The notes beneath the pieces were generated by a model, which was not told where the DNA came from, searched no databases, and worked only from the letters and a program-made list of their open reading frames with translations. From positions 1-62,920 of the forward strand of contig CAKNJL010000005.1 in the NCBI GenBank assembly GCA_930982035.1: a stretch of 62,920 nucleotides of DNA, read 5' to 3'. Both the position numbers and the translations under genes were made by a program. Positions 26,727-34,504 of this stretch are shown here, one piece after another. How positions within the stretch are numbered: the first letter of the stretch is position 1; the number at the start of each line of letters is the position of its first letter. The stretch is from an uncultured Clostridium sp. GTDB lineage: Bacteria > Bacillota > Clostridia > TANB77 > CAG-508.

Positions 26727-26810
26727 CATTGGGTGTCCATTGGGGACGTTTCCGTTTGGACATTTTCTGAAAAATGTCCAAACGGAAACGTCCCCAATGG
26801 ACATCCAATG
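26727..26810. repeat. Large palindrome with about 40-bp arms inside the ABC operon
   Basis: Almost perfect arms of about 40 bases, beginning CATTGGGTGTCCATTGGGG and ending in the complement, surround CTGA. Each arm contains GGGGACGTTTCCGTTTGG. A half-length relative is inside the ATPase gene end at 16832-16868. As RNA it would be a very stable hairpin between the two genes of one operon. Confidence 0.85.
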
Positions 26811-26832
26811 ACAAACTTTGGAGGTGATACAA

Positions 26833-29800
26833 ATGAAGGTTAAAAGGGCTTTGTTAAAAGATACATTCAAAGAAATCGTAAAATCATATAAAAGATTCAT
26901 ATCCATATTACTTATGGCTTTATTAGGTGTTGGTTTTTTTGCAGGATTGAGAGCTTCTTCACCAGATATGGTTGATTCTATTGATACATATTACAAAAAC
27001 CAGAATGTATATGATATAGAAATAATGTCTACATTAGGTTTAACAAATGATGATATTAATGCATTATCAAATATAGAGAATGTAGAAAATGTTTATGGAA
27101 CATACAGTAGAGATGGTACAATAAAGACAAGTGATAAAGAAATAGTTTCCAAAATTTTATGTGTAGATGATGTTAACAAGCCTGTATTAGTAGAAGGTAG
27201 TATGCCGGAAAATGTAGATGAATGTGTTGTAGAGCAAAAATTTCTTAAAGATACAGGGAAATCAATAGGTGATACTATAGAGATTGAGCCAGAAAAGACG
27301 GAGGGAGAAGAGGAAGAGTTCCTAAAGAATAAAAGTTTAAAAATTGTAGGTGTTGTACAAAGTCCTTTATATATATCAAGAGAAAGAGGAAGTACAAAGT
27401 TAGGAACAGGTGTAATCAATTATTATATATATATAAATAAAGAAAATGTTAATTCAGAAATATATACAGAAATATATATAACATTGGAAAATACAGAAAA
27501 ATATCAAACTGCTAGTAATAAATATGAAGATTATGTGGAAGAGACTAAAAATAAGATAGAAGAGATAAAAGAAGAAAGAGAAAACGCAAGATATCAAGAA
27601 CTAATTGATGAAGCAAATCAAGAGATAGCAAAAGCTGAGGAAGAGTTTAATACAGAAAAACAAAATGGAGAGACACAAATTCAGGATGCAGAGAATAAAA
27701 TCAATGAGGGAAAAGCACAAATAGCAAGTGCTGAATCTGAAATTAGTAGTAATGAAACAAAGGCTAAAAAAGAATTTGCAAATGCGGAAGTACAAATAGA
27801 AAATGGTAAAACAGAGATTGCTAAAAATGCGCTTAGACTAAATAATCAAAAAATAGAAGCAGAAAAAGGATTTGCACAAGCAGAGGAGCAAAAAGCCGGA
27901 TTGCAAAGTACATTAGATAATATTAATAATGCAATTAAAATAACAGATAATTCTATAGCTGAAAAGCAAGCACAATTAGAAACAGCAGAGACAGATGAGG
28001 AAATTGCAACTATTAATCAAGAAATTGCACAGTTACAAGCAACTAAGCAAGTATATGAAAATAATAGGCAATCAGTACAAGCAGGAATAACAGAGATAGA
28101 TAATCAAATAGCAAGTGGAAGAGCGGAATTGCAAAATGCAGAAGCACAGATTAATAATGCAAAAAGTGAATTAGCCAAAAAAGAAGCTACATTAAAGCAA
28201 ACCAAAAGTAAAACAAATACACAAATTGCAAATGCAAAAAAAGAATTGGAATCTTCAAAACAAGAGATAGCAAATGCGGAGGCAGAATTAGAAAAGTCAA
28301 GAGCAGAATTTAATAGTAAAATAGAGGAAGCAGAAGGCAAATTAATAGATGCAAAAGAAAAAGTATCGGAAATTGAAAAGGCTAAGTGGTACATATTAGA
28401 CAGAGAACAAAATGCAGGATATAGCAGTTATATACAAGATACGGAAAGTATAGAAAATCTTAGTGTTGTATTTCCAATCGTATTTTTTGCAATTGCTACA
28501 TTAGTATCGTTAACATCAATGACCAGAATGGTAGAAGAGCAAAGGCAAGAGATAGGAACTTTAAAAGCATTAGGATATAATAAATTTCACATCATGTTAA
28601 AATACCTGATTTATTCAAGTCTTGCATGTATAGTTGGTGGCGTAATAGGAATGAATATAGGATTTCAACTATTACCTAGAATTATATGGGATATGTATGA
28701 AATGATGTATACATTACCAGAATTTATTGTATCATTCAACCATCAGTATTCTTCATTAGGACTAGGATTAATATATATTTGCATTGTAGGAGCAACTTTA
28801 TATACAATATTAAGAGAAGTAAAAGAAACACCAGCAAACTTATTAAGACCAAAAGCACCTAAATATGGAAAAAGAGTTTTATTAGAAAGAATCAACTTTA
28901 TATGGAAAAGATTAAAATTTTCTCATAAAGTTACAGTAAGAAATATATTTAGATACAAAAAAAGATTTCTAATGACAATTATCGGTATTATGGGATGTAC
29001 TTCATTAATACTTGCGGGATTTGGTTTAAAGGATTCTATATCTTCAATATTACCAAATCAATATGAAGATATATTTGACTATGATATTATGGTAAGTTTA
29101 AAAACATCATTATCTGCTGAACAAAAAAATAGTTATACAGAAGAACTACGACAGAAAGAAGAAATTAATGATATATTAGAGACATATATGGAATCAGGAA
29201 CAGCAGGAAAAGATGATAAAAGTGAAACAGTTCAAATTGTTGTACCAAATGATAAAAATGAAATCGATAAAATGATAAAACTAAGAGATGTAAAGACAAA
29301 AGAAAAATTTGAATTGTCAGAGGAAGGAATTATTATAACAGATAAATTGGCTGAATTAATAGGAGCAAAAGTAGGTGATACAATAAAAGTAACTACAAAT
29401 GATGATATAGAAAAAGAAATAAAAATTGTAGGAATTACAGAGAACTATATTAGTCATTATGTATATATGTCAAAAGAATTATATCAGCAAATTTATGGAG
29501 AAGAATATAGTACAAATGTATTATTAATTCAAGATAATGATTTAACAGAAGAACAAGAAGAAACAGTAATGCAAGAAATGGTAGCTAAAAATGAAGTATC
29601 AACAGTAACTTTAACAAAAACTACAATGAAAACACTAGATGATACAATGAATTCTTTAAATTATGTAGTTGTGATTTTGATTGTATCAGCAGGTCTATTG
29701 GCATTTGTAGTGTTGTATAATTTATCAAATGTTAATATTAGTGAAAGAATAAGAGAGTTAGCAACAATAAAAGTATTGGGATTTTATGATAGGGAAGTAT

Positions 29801-30057
29801 ATGATTATATTACTAGAGAAACAATTATTTTAACATTAATAGGTATAGTATTGGGGTTAGTTGCTGGATATTTCTTGAATTTCTATATATTAGGAACTTG
29901 TGAAATTAATATGTTGAGATTTGAAAAAGTTATTCATCCAATAAGTTATGTATATGCTGTAGCAATTACATTAGTATTTTCAATTATTGTTAATATTGTT
30001 ACATATTTTGCACTAAAGAAAATTGATATGATAGGAAGTTTGAAAAGTGTAGAATAA
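26833..30057 (+). CDS. FtsX/MacB-type ABC transporter permease with long extracytoplasmic coiled coil
   Basis: 1074 residues. Helix 1 (about 20-40, ISILLMALLGVGFFAGL) leads to an outside domain. A long Ala/Glu/Lys/Gln coiled coil follows (about 250-525, with repeated QI-NA-E and AEEQ-type heptads), then three FtsX helices (about 555-680). A second outside domain and four-helix C-terminal FtsX block (about 715-740 and 950-1070) complete it. It pairs with the ATPase upstream. It may export a peptide or transmit force to a wall enzyme. The ATG at 26833 has GGAGGTGAT upstream; it comes after the large palindrome. Confidence 0.85.
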   Translation: MKVKRALLKDTFKEIVKSYKRFISILLMALLGVGFFAGLRASSPDMVDSIDTYYKNQNVYDIEIMSTLGLTNDDINALSNIENVENVYGTYSRDGTIKTSDKEIVSKILCVDDVNKPVLVEGSMPENVDECVVEQKFLKDTGKSIGDTIEIEPEKTEGEEEEFLKNKSLKIVGVVQSPLYISRERGSTKLGTGVINYYIYINKENVNSEIYTEIYITLENTEKYQTASNKYEDYVEETKNKIEEIKEERENARYQELIDEANQEIAKAEEEFNTEKQNGETQIQDAENKINEGKAQIASAESEISSNETKAKKEFANAEVQIENGKTEIAKNALRLNNQKIEAEKGFAQAEEQKAGLQSTLDNINNAIKITDNSIAEKQAQLETAETDEEIATINQEIAQLQATKQVYENNRQSVQAGITEIDNQIASGRAELQNAEAQINNAKSELAKKEATLKQTKSKTNTQIANAKKELESSKQEIANAEAELEKSRAEFNSKIEEAEGKLIDAKEKVSEIEKAKWYILDREQNAGYSSYIQDTESIENLSVVFPIVFFAIATLVSLTSMTRMVEEQRQEIGTLKALGYNKFHIMLKYLIYSSLACIVGGVIGMNIGFQLLPRIIWDMYEMMYTLPEFIVSFNHQYSSLGLGLIYICIVGATLYTILREVKETPANLLRPKAPKYGKRVLLERINFIWKRLKFSHKVTVRNIFRYKKRFLMTIIGIMGCTSLILAGFGLKDSISSILPNQYEDIFDYDIMVSLKTSLSAEQKNSYTEELRQKEEINDILETYMESGTAGKDDKSETVQIVVPNDKNEIDKMIKLRDVKTKEKFELSEEGIIITDKLAELIGAKVGDTIKVTTNDDIEKEIKIVGITENYISHYVYMSKELYQQIYGEEYSTNVLLIQDNDLTEEQEETVMQEMVAKNEVSTVTLTKTTMKTLDDTMNSLNYVVVILIVSAGLLAFVVLYNLSNVNISERIRELATIKVLGFYDREVYDYITRETIILTLIGIVLGLVAGYFLNFYILGTCEINMLRFEKVIHPISYVYAVAITLVFSIIVNIVTYFALKKIDMIGSLKSVE

Positions 30058-30059
30058 TA

Positions 30060-30109
30060 TTATAAATAAAAATCCCCAGAGAAGGACTGTAAAAGTCATC
30101 TACTGGGGA
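30060..30109 (-). terminator. Intrinsic terminator for the small Cys4 gene
   Basis: TCCCCAG (30073-30079) pairs with CTGGGGA (30103-30109), with an inner GACT/AGTC. On the minus strand the stem is followed by TTTTTATTTA. It lies just past the end of the convergent permease gene and may also help end that transcript. Confidence 0.6.
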
Positions 30110-30131
30110 AAAACAACGGTAAAATCTTTTT

Positions 30132-30290
30132 TTATTTATTTACAGAAGTTACCGTTATGGTCGGAAGTATTCGTTCTTTGCTTTTTTTGCAAAAAGCACA
30201 GTCGTTAATTACCTGACCATATTTGTTTTTGAGTTGATGCCCAGGGCATCTTCTTTCATCGCCCAGAGGGCATTTTGCTCCAGAAAACAT
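30132..30290 (-). CDS. 52-residue protein with four cysteines, probable zinc-binding
   Basis: On the minus strand ATG at 30290 follows GAAAGGAGAAAACAGTAT. The product begins MFSGAKCPLGDERRCPGHQ and contains CAFCKKSKERI, so the cysteines are at 7, 15, 31 and 34. This fits a zinc knuckle or small iron-sulphur site. It has a perfect TTGACA-17-TATAAT promoter and its own terminator. Its base composition is less AT-rich than its neighbours. Function unknown; a small regulator or adaptor is possible. Confidence 0.65.
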   Translation of the reverse strand: MFSGAKCPLGDERRCPGHQLKNKYGQVINDCAFCKKSKERILPTITVTSVNK

Positions 30291-30340
30291 ATACTGTTTT
30301 CTCCTTTCTAAATGTGTAAGTATTTACGAGCTACAATTTT

Positions 30341-30369
30341 ATTATACAACTTTTTATGTAAAATGTCAA
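30341..30369 (-). promoter_or_regulatory. Consensus sigma-A promoter for the Cys4 mini-protein
   Basis: Minus strand TTGACA, 17-base spacer, TATAAT. It is about 50 bases upstream of the start. Confidence 0.85.
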
Positions 30370-30417
30370 AAATAACATTCAATAAAAATTCTCATATAAT
30401 ATATAGGGGGGATTTTT

Positions 30418-30948
30418 ATGAATTGTAATTGTGAATTTGATAAAGCTATAAAATGTTCTATAATATTTATTGTTAGTATAATTATATTAGCTATAATAGT
30501 TTTAATCATAGTTTTAAGCAATCCAAATGAACAAAAAGATATATTAACATCTATTGCTATAGAAGGAGATAATACACAACTAGGAACAGCAACAATAAAA
30601 TTTAGTCAAAATGATATTTTAATAGGAAATGCCCTAACACATGCAAAGGGAAGTGATACAATATCTATTAACGAAACAGGAATTTATCAAATATCATATC
30701 AGTTATTCGGAATAAAGGAAGGTGCGGGTTCATTTAATTTTAATGCAGTATTATTAGTTGATGATGTTCCAGTTGACAGTACATTTAATGATGGCCCAGT
30801 ACTAGAAGAACTAGTAAATAATAGAATTACTCTAACTAGTACAGTAATTTTAAGATTAAATTCTGGAAACACATTAAAATTAGCAGGAGTTTCAATAGAA
30901 GATATAGAATATCAAAAAGCAAGAATAGACATAGAAAAGATTGATTAA
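30418..30948 (+). CDS. Membrane-anchored protein with BclA-C/TNF-like jelly-roll domain
   Basis: 176 residues. A short Cys-rich head (MNCNCEFD) and a transmembrane helix (about 13-34) precede a beta-sandwich outer domain. The pattern INETGIYQISYQLFG, VLLVDDVPV and VILRLNSGNTLKLAGVS matches the TNF/C1q-like C-terminal domain of exosporium proteins such as BclA. There is no collagen-like region here. It would sit on the outer face of the membrane, perhaps as a trimer. The start follows GGGGGGA, and a TATAAT lies at about 30395. Confidence 0.6.
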   Translation: MNCNCEFDKAIKCSIIFIVSIIILAIIVLIIVLSNPNEQKDILTSIAIEGDNTQLGTATIKFSQNDILIGNALTHAKGSDTISINETGIYQISYQLFGIKEGAGSFNFNAVLLVDDVPVDSTFNDGPVLEELVNNRITLTSTVILRLNSGNTLKLAGVSIEDIEYQKARIDIEKID

Positions 30949-30952
30949 ATTC

Positions 30953-30982
30953 TCATTTTGGGGCCGAAAAAAATCATCGTTT
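30953..30982. repeat. Degenerate GGGGACGG-type palindrome
   Basis: CATTTTGGGGCCGAAAAAAATCATCG resembles the unit at 8965-8999 but with GGGGCCG for GGGGACGG and a decayed left arm. It begins within 10 bases of the preceding stop. Confidence 0.4.
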
Positions 30983-31059
30983 TAATATTAAGATAAGAAA
31001 TAAGAATTTTTTTGTCCCTAAATTAGTATAAAAAATTTTTTAAAAATGTAAACGAAAGA

Positions 31060-31088
31060 TTGACTTTTATAATCATGTTTTATATAAT
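31060..31088 (+). promoter_or_regulatory. Promoter for the gene at 31180
   Basis: TTGACT, a 17-base spacer and TATAAT. It gives a leader of about 85 bases. Confidence 0.7.
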
Positions 31089-31179
31089 TAGCACAGAATA
31101 ACAAAAGTCAAGAAAGACTAAAAAGTGAATGTAAAACAAGAATGTTTTTCATTTATACAAAAGAAAAGGGGAGAGAAAT

Positions 31180-31905
31180 ATGAAAGAAAAAGAAGAAATA
31201 AAAGTAAGTTTAGGTACTGTAATAAGTATAATTATTATTTTTATACTTATAATAGCTTTAGGAATAGTGTATTATTTAGGATTTTTAAAAGAAGATGAAA
31301 GTGTTGTAGGAAGTGTAGAAAATCAAAATACTACAATTCAAACTTCAGCGCAAGATGAAAAAGTAGAAAATAATGTAAAAAATGAAAATATAACAGAAGA
31401 AACAACGAAAGAAAATGAAACAACAGAAAATCAATATCTAAATAATTTTTCAGAATCAGTTTCAGAAGAACTAGGAACAGCAAACAATATAAGGGTTGAA
31501 GATCCATTACAAGGAAGACTTGGAATTACATATGCATATGTTAATTCTAATTCAGAGGCATATATTGTGATGAACCAAAACAGTAATCTTTATAATAAAT
31601 ATGGAGAGGAATATAAGATTGCAGATGATGTTGCAAATATTTATATTTATCAATTAAATCAAAGTATAAATGAATATATATTCATATTAAAAAAAGATGG
31701 AACAGTAGAATATACTTATTTAGAATATGGATATAATGAAGATGACCTTACAGTACATAAAATAGATAAAGTTAAAGATATAACTAATATTATACAGATA
31801 TTTGGAAATGATGCAGAAGGAATAGGGGGAAATGGTGTATTATTTATAACATCAGATGGAAATTGTTTACCATATTTTAGAATCAATAGAGAAACAATAT
31901 ATTAA
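31180..31905 (+). CDS. Membrane-anchored extracytoplasmic protein, unknown
   Basis: 241 residues. A single signal-anchor helix (about 12-34) is followed by a Glu/Asn/Thr-rich linker to about 90. A folded outer domain then shows a repeated beta pattern (YAYVNSNSEAYIVMNQNSNLY, YIFILKKDGTVEYTYLEYG, GVLFITSDGNCLPY). The 'FILKKDGTV' strands look like short repeats seen in Clostridia surface proteins, but no domain is assigned. The ATG follows AAGGGGAG; own promoter. A large palindrome begins just after the stop. Confidence 0.55.
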   Translation: MKEKEEIKVSLGTVISIIIIFILIIALGIVYYLGFLKEDESVVGSVENQNTTIQTSAQDEKVENNVKNENITEETTKENETTENQYLNNFSESVSEELGTANNIRVEDPLQGRLGITYAYVNSNSEAYIVMNQNSNLYNKYGEEYKIADDVANIYIYQLNQSINEYIFILKKDGTVEYTYLEYGYNEDDLTVHKIDKVKDITNIIQIFGNDAEGIGGNGVLFITSDGNCLPYFRINRETIY

Positions 31906-31908
31906 ATT

Positions 31909-31981
31909 AAAACGGAACGATAGGGACGTGCTAAATCGTACCAAAATGGAACGATTTGGCACGTCCCTATCGTTCCGTTTT
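31909..31981. repeat. Large GGGACGTGC palindrome
   Basis: Arms of about 33 bases (AAAACGGAACGATAGGGACG and on) with three mismatches meet around AAA. The family is shared with 24749-24792 and 54914-54949. It starts a few bases after the preceding stop codon. Confidence 0.8.
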
Positions 31982-32017
31982 TATATTATAGGAAATACAA
32001 TTTCCTATAATATAAAA
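31979..32017. repeat. Perfect 18-bp palindrome, second copy of the TAGGAAA type
   Basis: Arms TTTTATATTATAGGAAAT and its complement flank ACA. Same design as 2209-2249 (TATAGGAAA-N3-TTTCCTATA core). Confidence 0.6.
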
Positions 32018-32042
32018 ACAAAATTGCACAGAAAAATCTTTA

Positions 32043-32107
32043 CGCTTCTTTGAGAACTTAAATACATATAGTAAAGTTAGAAAATAGGGAAAAGTTCTCA
32101 CGAAGCG
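32043..32107. other. Bipartite inverted repeat in the leader of the 32188 gene
   Basis: CGCTTC plus GAGAACTT (32043-32059) pairs with AAGTTCTC plus GAAGCG (32092-32107) around 32 bases. It could form an RNA structure upstream of the gene, or be another repeat. Confidence 0.4.
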
Positions 32108-32187
32108 AGATTTGTCCAAATTTTTTGTATAAGTTGAAAAAATATGGAAATAATTAATACAGATACATAGGAAATAAGGAGGTACTG

Positions 32188-32517
32188 ATGGAAGATTTAG
32201 ATTCAAAAAATATGATAATTTTAAAAGATTTACCATCTAATATTGTGAAAGAGGCATATGTGGTTTTTAAATCAAATAAGATGATAAAGAAATTTCAAAA
32301 GATAAATAAAAACAATGAGAAAAAGAAAGAAGAGGAAGAAAGCAATCGATATGTTGTAAAAGAAGCAGAAATGTTAGTATTAGATTATATAGAAAAAGTA
32401 GAAAAGTCAGAAAAAGAAGTTATAACAAATTCTAAAATAAATAAAAAATTAAAAAAATATGCATATATAACTAGTATAATAATTTTTATACAATTAATTT
32501 TATTAATAATTAAATAG
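32188..32517 (+). CDS. Small tail-anchored membrane protein, unknown
   Basis: 109 residues. A charged, helical, Lys/Glu-rich cytosolic part is followed by one C-terminal membrane helix (about 91-108). It has no recognised domain. AAGGAGG stands 6 bases before the ATG. It lies about 190 bases upstream of the spoIVFA-like gene and on the same strand. A membrane-scaffold role near the sporulation pair is only inference from position. Confidence 0.55.
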   Translation: MEDLDSKNMIILKDLPSNIVKEAYVVFKSNKMIKKFQKINKNNEKKKEEEESNRYVVKEAEMLVLDYIEKVEKSEKEVITNSKINKKLKKYAYITSIIIFIQLILLIIK

Positions 32518-32650
32518 CTAATACTATAAAATTATTCAGCTATGTAACTTAAAGTGAAATTAAAAATCAAATATTAAAAAGAAATGTTATGAATTTTCTA
32601 GTAATATAATTCAGAGTGAAAAAATTAAATATTTTAATTTCAAATGAATA

Positions 32651-32706
32651 AAACATCTTTTCCAAACATATAGTTTAACAAGAAACTAAGGAAGAGGTGT
32701 TTTTTT
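32651..32706 (+). promoter_or_regulatory. Terminator-like hairpin that covers the spoIVFA Shine-Dalgarno (possible attenuator)
   Basis: AAACATCTTTTCC (32651-32663) pairs over 13 bp (two G-U) with GGAAGAGGTGTTT (32690-32702), and TTTT continues to the ATG at 32707. The inner arms AGTTT/AAACT extend the structure. The 3' arm is itself the ribosome-binding site (GGAAGAGGTG). The same element therefore could stop transcription or block translation. Confidence 0.55.
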
Positions 32707-33597
32707 ATGGAAAGAGCAATGACGGTAGAAGAAAGAATTAGACGAGCAGAAGAAATATATGAGCGAAGAAAAAGAAATGAAGGTCTAACAGTAGTTTCGG
32801 AAGAAAAAAAGAGTGAAAAGAAAGAAAAAAAGGATATAAAATTATTAAAAAAAATCGTAATTCAACTTATAATTTGCACATGCATATATTTAATAATTTA
32901 TACAATTCAAAATAATAAATATATATTTTCAGAAGATTTTGTAAATAAAGTAAATGAAATTATATCTCAGGATATTGATTTTGCAAAATTGTATGAAGAT
33001 ACTAAAAATTACATTATGAGTCTTTTTAATAAACAAGAAAGTCAAGAGGATAATCAAGAACAAAATACAAACACTGTAGAAGAAAATCAAAATAATAATG
33101 GTATTGGAGGAGCTGTAGAAGAGAATCAGCAAGCAGAAGAAACAAATCAAGAAACGCAGGAAAATCAAAATCTATCACAAGAAGAACAAGATATTATAAA
33201 TGTAAAAAATACAACAAGTTTTATAAAACCAGTAGAAGGGACGATAAGTTCAATCTATGGTTTTAGAGAGACCGCAACTGGAAGTGTGCCCAAAAATCAT
33301 ACAGGAGCAGATATAGCAGCACCTATGGGAACTAAGATAAAATCAGCTACAAATGGGCAAGTAGTTTTGGTTTCAGAAGAAGGGGATTATGGAAAACATT
33401 TAAAAATACAAATAGGAGAGGTAAGTATAATTTATGCACATTGTAATAACATATATGTTAAAGAGGGAGATCAAATAACACAAGGACAAGAAATAGCAGA
33501 AGTTGGTTCTACAGGTAATTCAACAGGCCCACATTTGCACTTTGAAATTAGGATATCAGAAAGGACGGTGGACCCTCAAAAAATTTTAGAATTATAA
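32707..33597 (+). CDS. spoIVFA: SpoIVFA-like membrane protein with M23 (LytM) peptidase domain
   Basis: 296 residues: a basic cytosolic N-terminus, one membrane helix (about 47-66), a Gln/Asn/Glu-rich linker (110-165) and a C-terminal LytM domain (about 172-296). Zinc ligands H198 and D202 (NHTGADI), H246-region YAHC and H278 in PHLHFE are all present, so the peptidase may be active; SpoIVFA itself is a non-enzymatic regulator. The assignment rests on the M50 peptidase encoded next, mirroring the spoIVFA-spoIVFB pair that controls sigma-K activation. A SpoIIQ-like role is the alternative. Its Shine-Dalgarno is buried in a hairpin. Confidence 0.7.
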   Translation: MERAMTVEERIRRAEEIYERRKRNEGLTVVSEEKKSEKKEKKDIKLLKKIVIQLIICTCIYLIIYTIQNNKYIFSEDFVNKVNEIISQDIDFAKLYEDTKNYIMSLFNKQESQEDNQEQNTNTVEENQNNNGIGGAVEENQQAEETNQETQENQNLSQEEQDIINVKNTTSFIKPVEGTISSIYGFRETATGSVPKNHTGADIAAPMGTKIKSATNGQVVLVSEEGDYGKHLKIQIGEVSIIYAHCNNIYVKEGDQITQGQEIAEVGSTGNSTGPHLHFEIRISERTVDPQKILEL

Positions 33598-33609
33598 GTT
33601 AATAGATTA

Positions 33610-33677
33610 AAACAAATTTATGGAAAGCCAAAGATAAAAGTTAAATTAATATAAATTATAAGGCTTTCAAATTTGTT
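33610..33677. repeat. Inverted repeat sharing a segment with 2.3 kb
   Basis: ACAAATTTATGGAAAGCC pairs with GGCTTTCAAATTTGT across about 32 bases. The left arm and flank are nearly identical to about 2302-2327, where the right arm is missing. Confidence 0.5.
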
Positions 33678-33714
33678 ATAGGTTTATAGGTGACATCCTC
33701 ATAAAAACCTAAAT
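33678..33714 (+). ncRNA. preQ1-I-like pseudoknot aptamer (variant), copy 1, before spoIVFB
   Basis: AGGTTTATAGG, spacer, CATCCT, then ATAAAAACCTAAAT. P1 is AGG/CCT (short). Pseudoknot P2 pairs TAGG (33687-33690) with CCTA (33708-33711), supported by compensatory change against the other two copies. The A-rich tail matches the preQ1-I tail. The base just before the 3' P1 strand is U (33696) where preQ1-I has the ligand-pairing C. The Shine-Dalgarno GAAGGAG starts 8 bases downstream. Confidence 0.5.
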
Positions 33715-33734
33715 ATTCTATGAAGGAGAGTATG

Positions 33735-33782
33735 ATGTATTTAAGAATTTTAGATAATCATACAGGAAATAATGAGATTTAG
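33735..33782 (+). CDS. Possible 15-codon leader ORF overlapping the spoIVFB start
   Basis: ATG at 33735 (or 33732) lies 6 bases after AAGGAG, the best ribosome site in this leader. It reads MYLRILDNHTGNNEI and stops at 33782, 11 bases past the spoIVFB ATG at 33772. It lies directly after the pseudoknot, so it may be what the RNA element controls, with spoIVFB coupled to it. It may be only a chance frame. Confidence 0.3.
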   Translation: MYLRILDNHTGNNEI

Positions 33783-34467
33783 AATTGATTTAAAAATATT
33801 TATATTAATAATATTATTTCTTATAACTAATCAAATAAAAATATATGCTATGATAATGATATTTGCAATAATACACGAATTTGGTCATTTACTTGCAGGT
33901 TTAATAGTAGGAATGAAACCAGAAAAAATTGAAATAAGACCACTTGGTGTTTCAATTGAATTCAATATAAAAGAAAAGGATTATAATGTAAAAATAAAAA
34001 AGGGAAATCTTCTAGAAGTAAAAAAAATATTTGTAGCACTTGCAGGACCTTTAACTAATGCATTAATAATATGTATATTATCTATAGTTGATATTACAAA
34101 CATAAGTTACAATGATAAATTATTGATGATTTATTCTAACATATTATTAATAATATTCAATATATTTCCGATATATCCACTAGACGGTGGGAGAATATTA
34201 AAAGGTATAATATATCTCTTGAAAGGAAAGTATATAGCAGAAAAGTACATATATAATATTTCTTTTATAACATTAATAATACTAACAATATTTGCTAGCA
34301 TAATAATATTATATTTAAGAAATATTGCAATCTTTTTAGCAATAATGTTTTTATGGGGAATATTAATAAGAGAAAAAGTAATATATGAAAATAGGAAGAT
34401 TTTGTATAAAAATATAGATTGTGAACTAAAAAATCTAAAAAATCCTATTGAAAATAAATTGATTTAA
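33772..34467 (+). CDS. spoIVFB: SpoIVFB-like site-2 (M50) intramembrane metalloprotease
   Basis: 231 residues with about six hydrophobic helices. The zinc motif HEFGH lies within the second helix (IIHEFGHLLAG) and the third ligand is in NIFPIYPLDGGRI. No PDZ or CBS domain is visible, making it the small SpoIVFB-like kind that cleaves pro-sigma-K in the forespore membrane. Its position right after the SpoIVFA-like gene supports this. ATG 33772 has AGGAAATA upstream and overlaps a 15-codon leader ORF. A general-purpose S2P peptidase remains possible. Confidence 0.8.
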   Translation: MRFRIDLKIFILIILFLITNQIKIYAMIMIFAIIHEFGHLLAGLIVGMKPEKIEIRPLGVSIEFNIKEKDYNVKIKKGNLLEVKKIFVALAGPLTNALIICILSIVDITNISYNDKLLMIYSNILLIIFNIFPIYPLDGGRILKGIIYLLKGKYIAEKYIYNISFITLIILTIFASIIILYLRNIAIFLAIMFLWGILIREKVIYENRKILYKNIDCELKNLKNPIENKLI

Positions 34468-34504
34468 TAGTAAACTATACTAAAGAAGTTTTGGAGGTAT
34501 TCAA

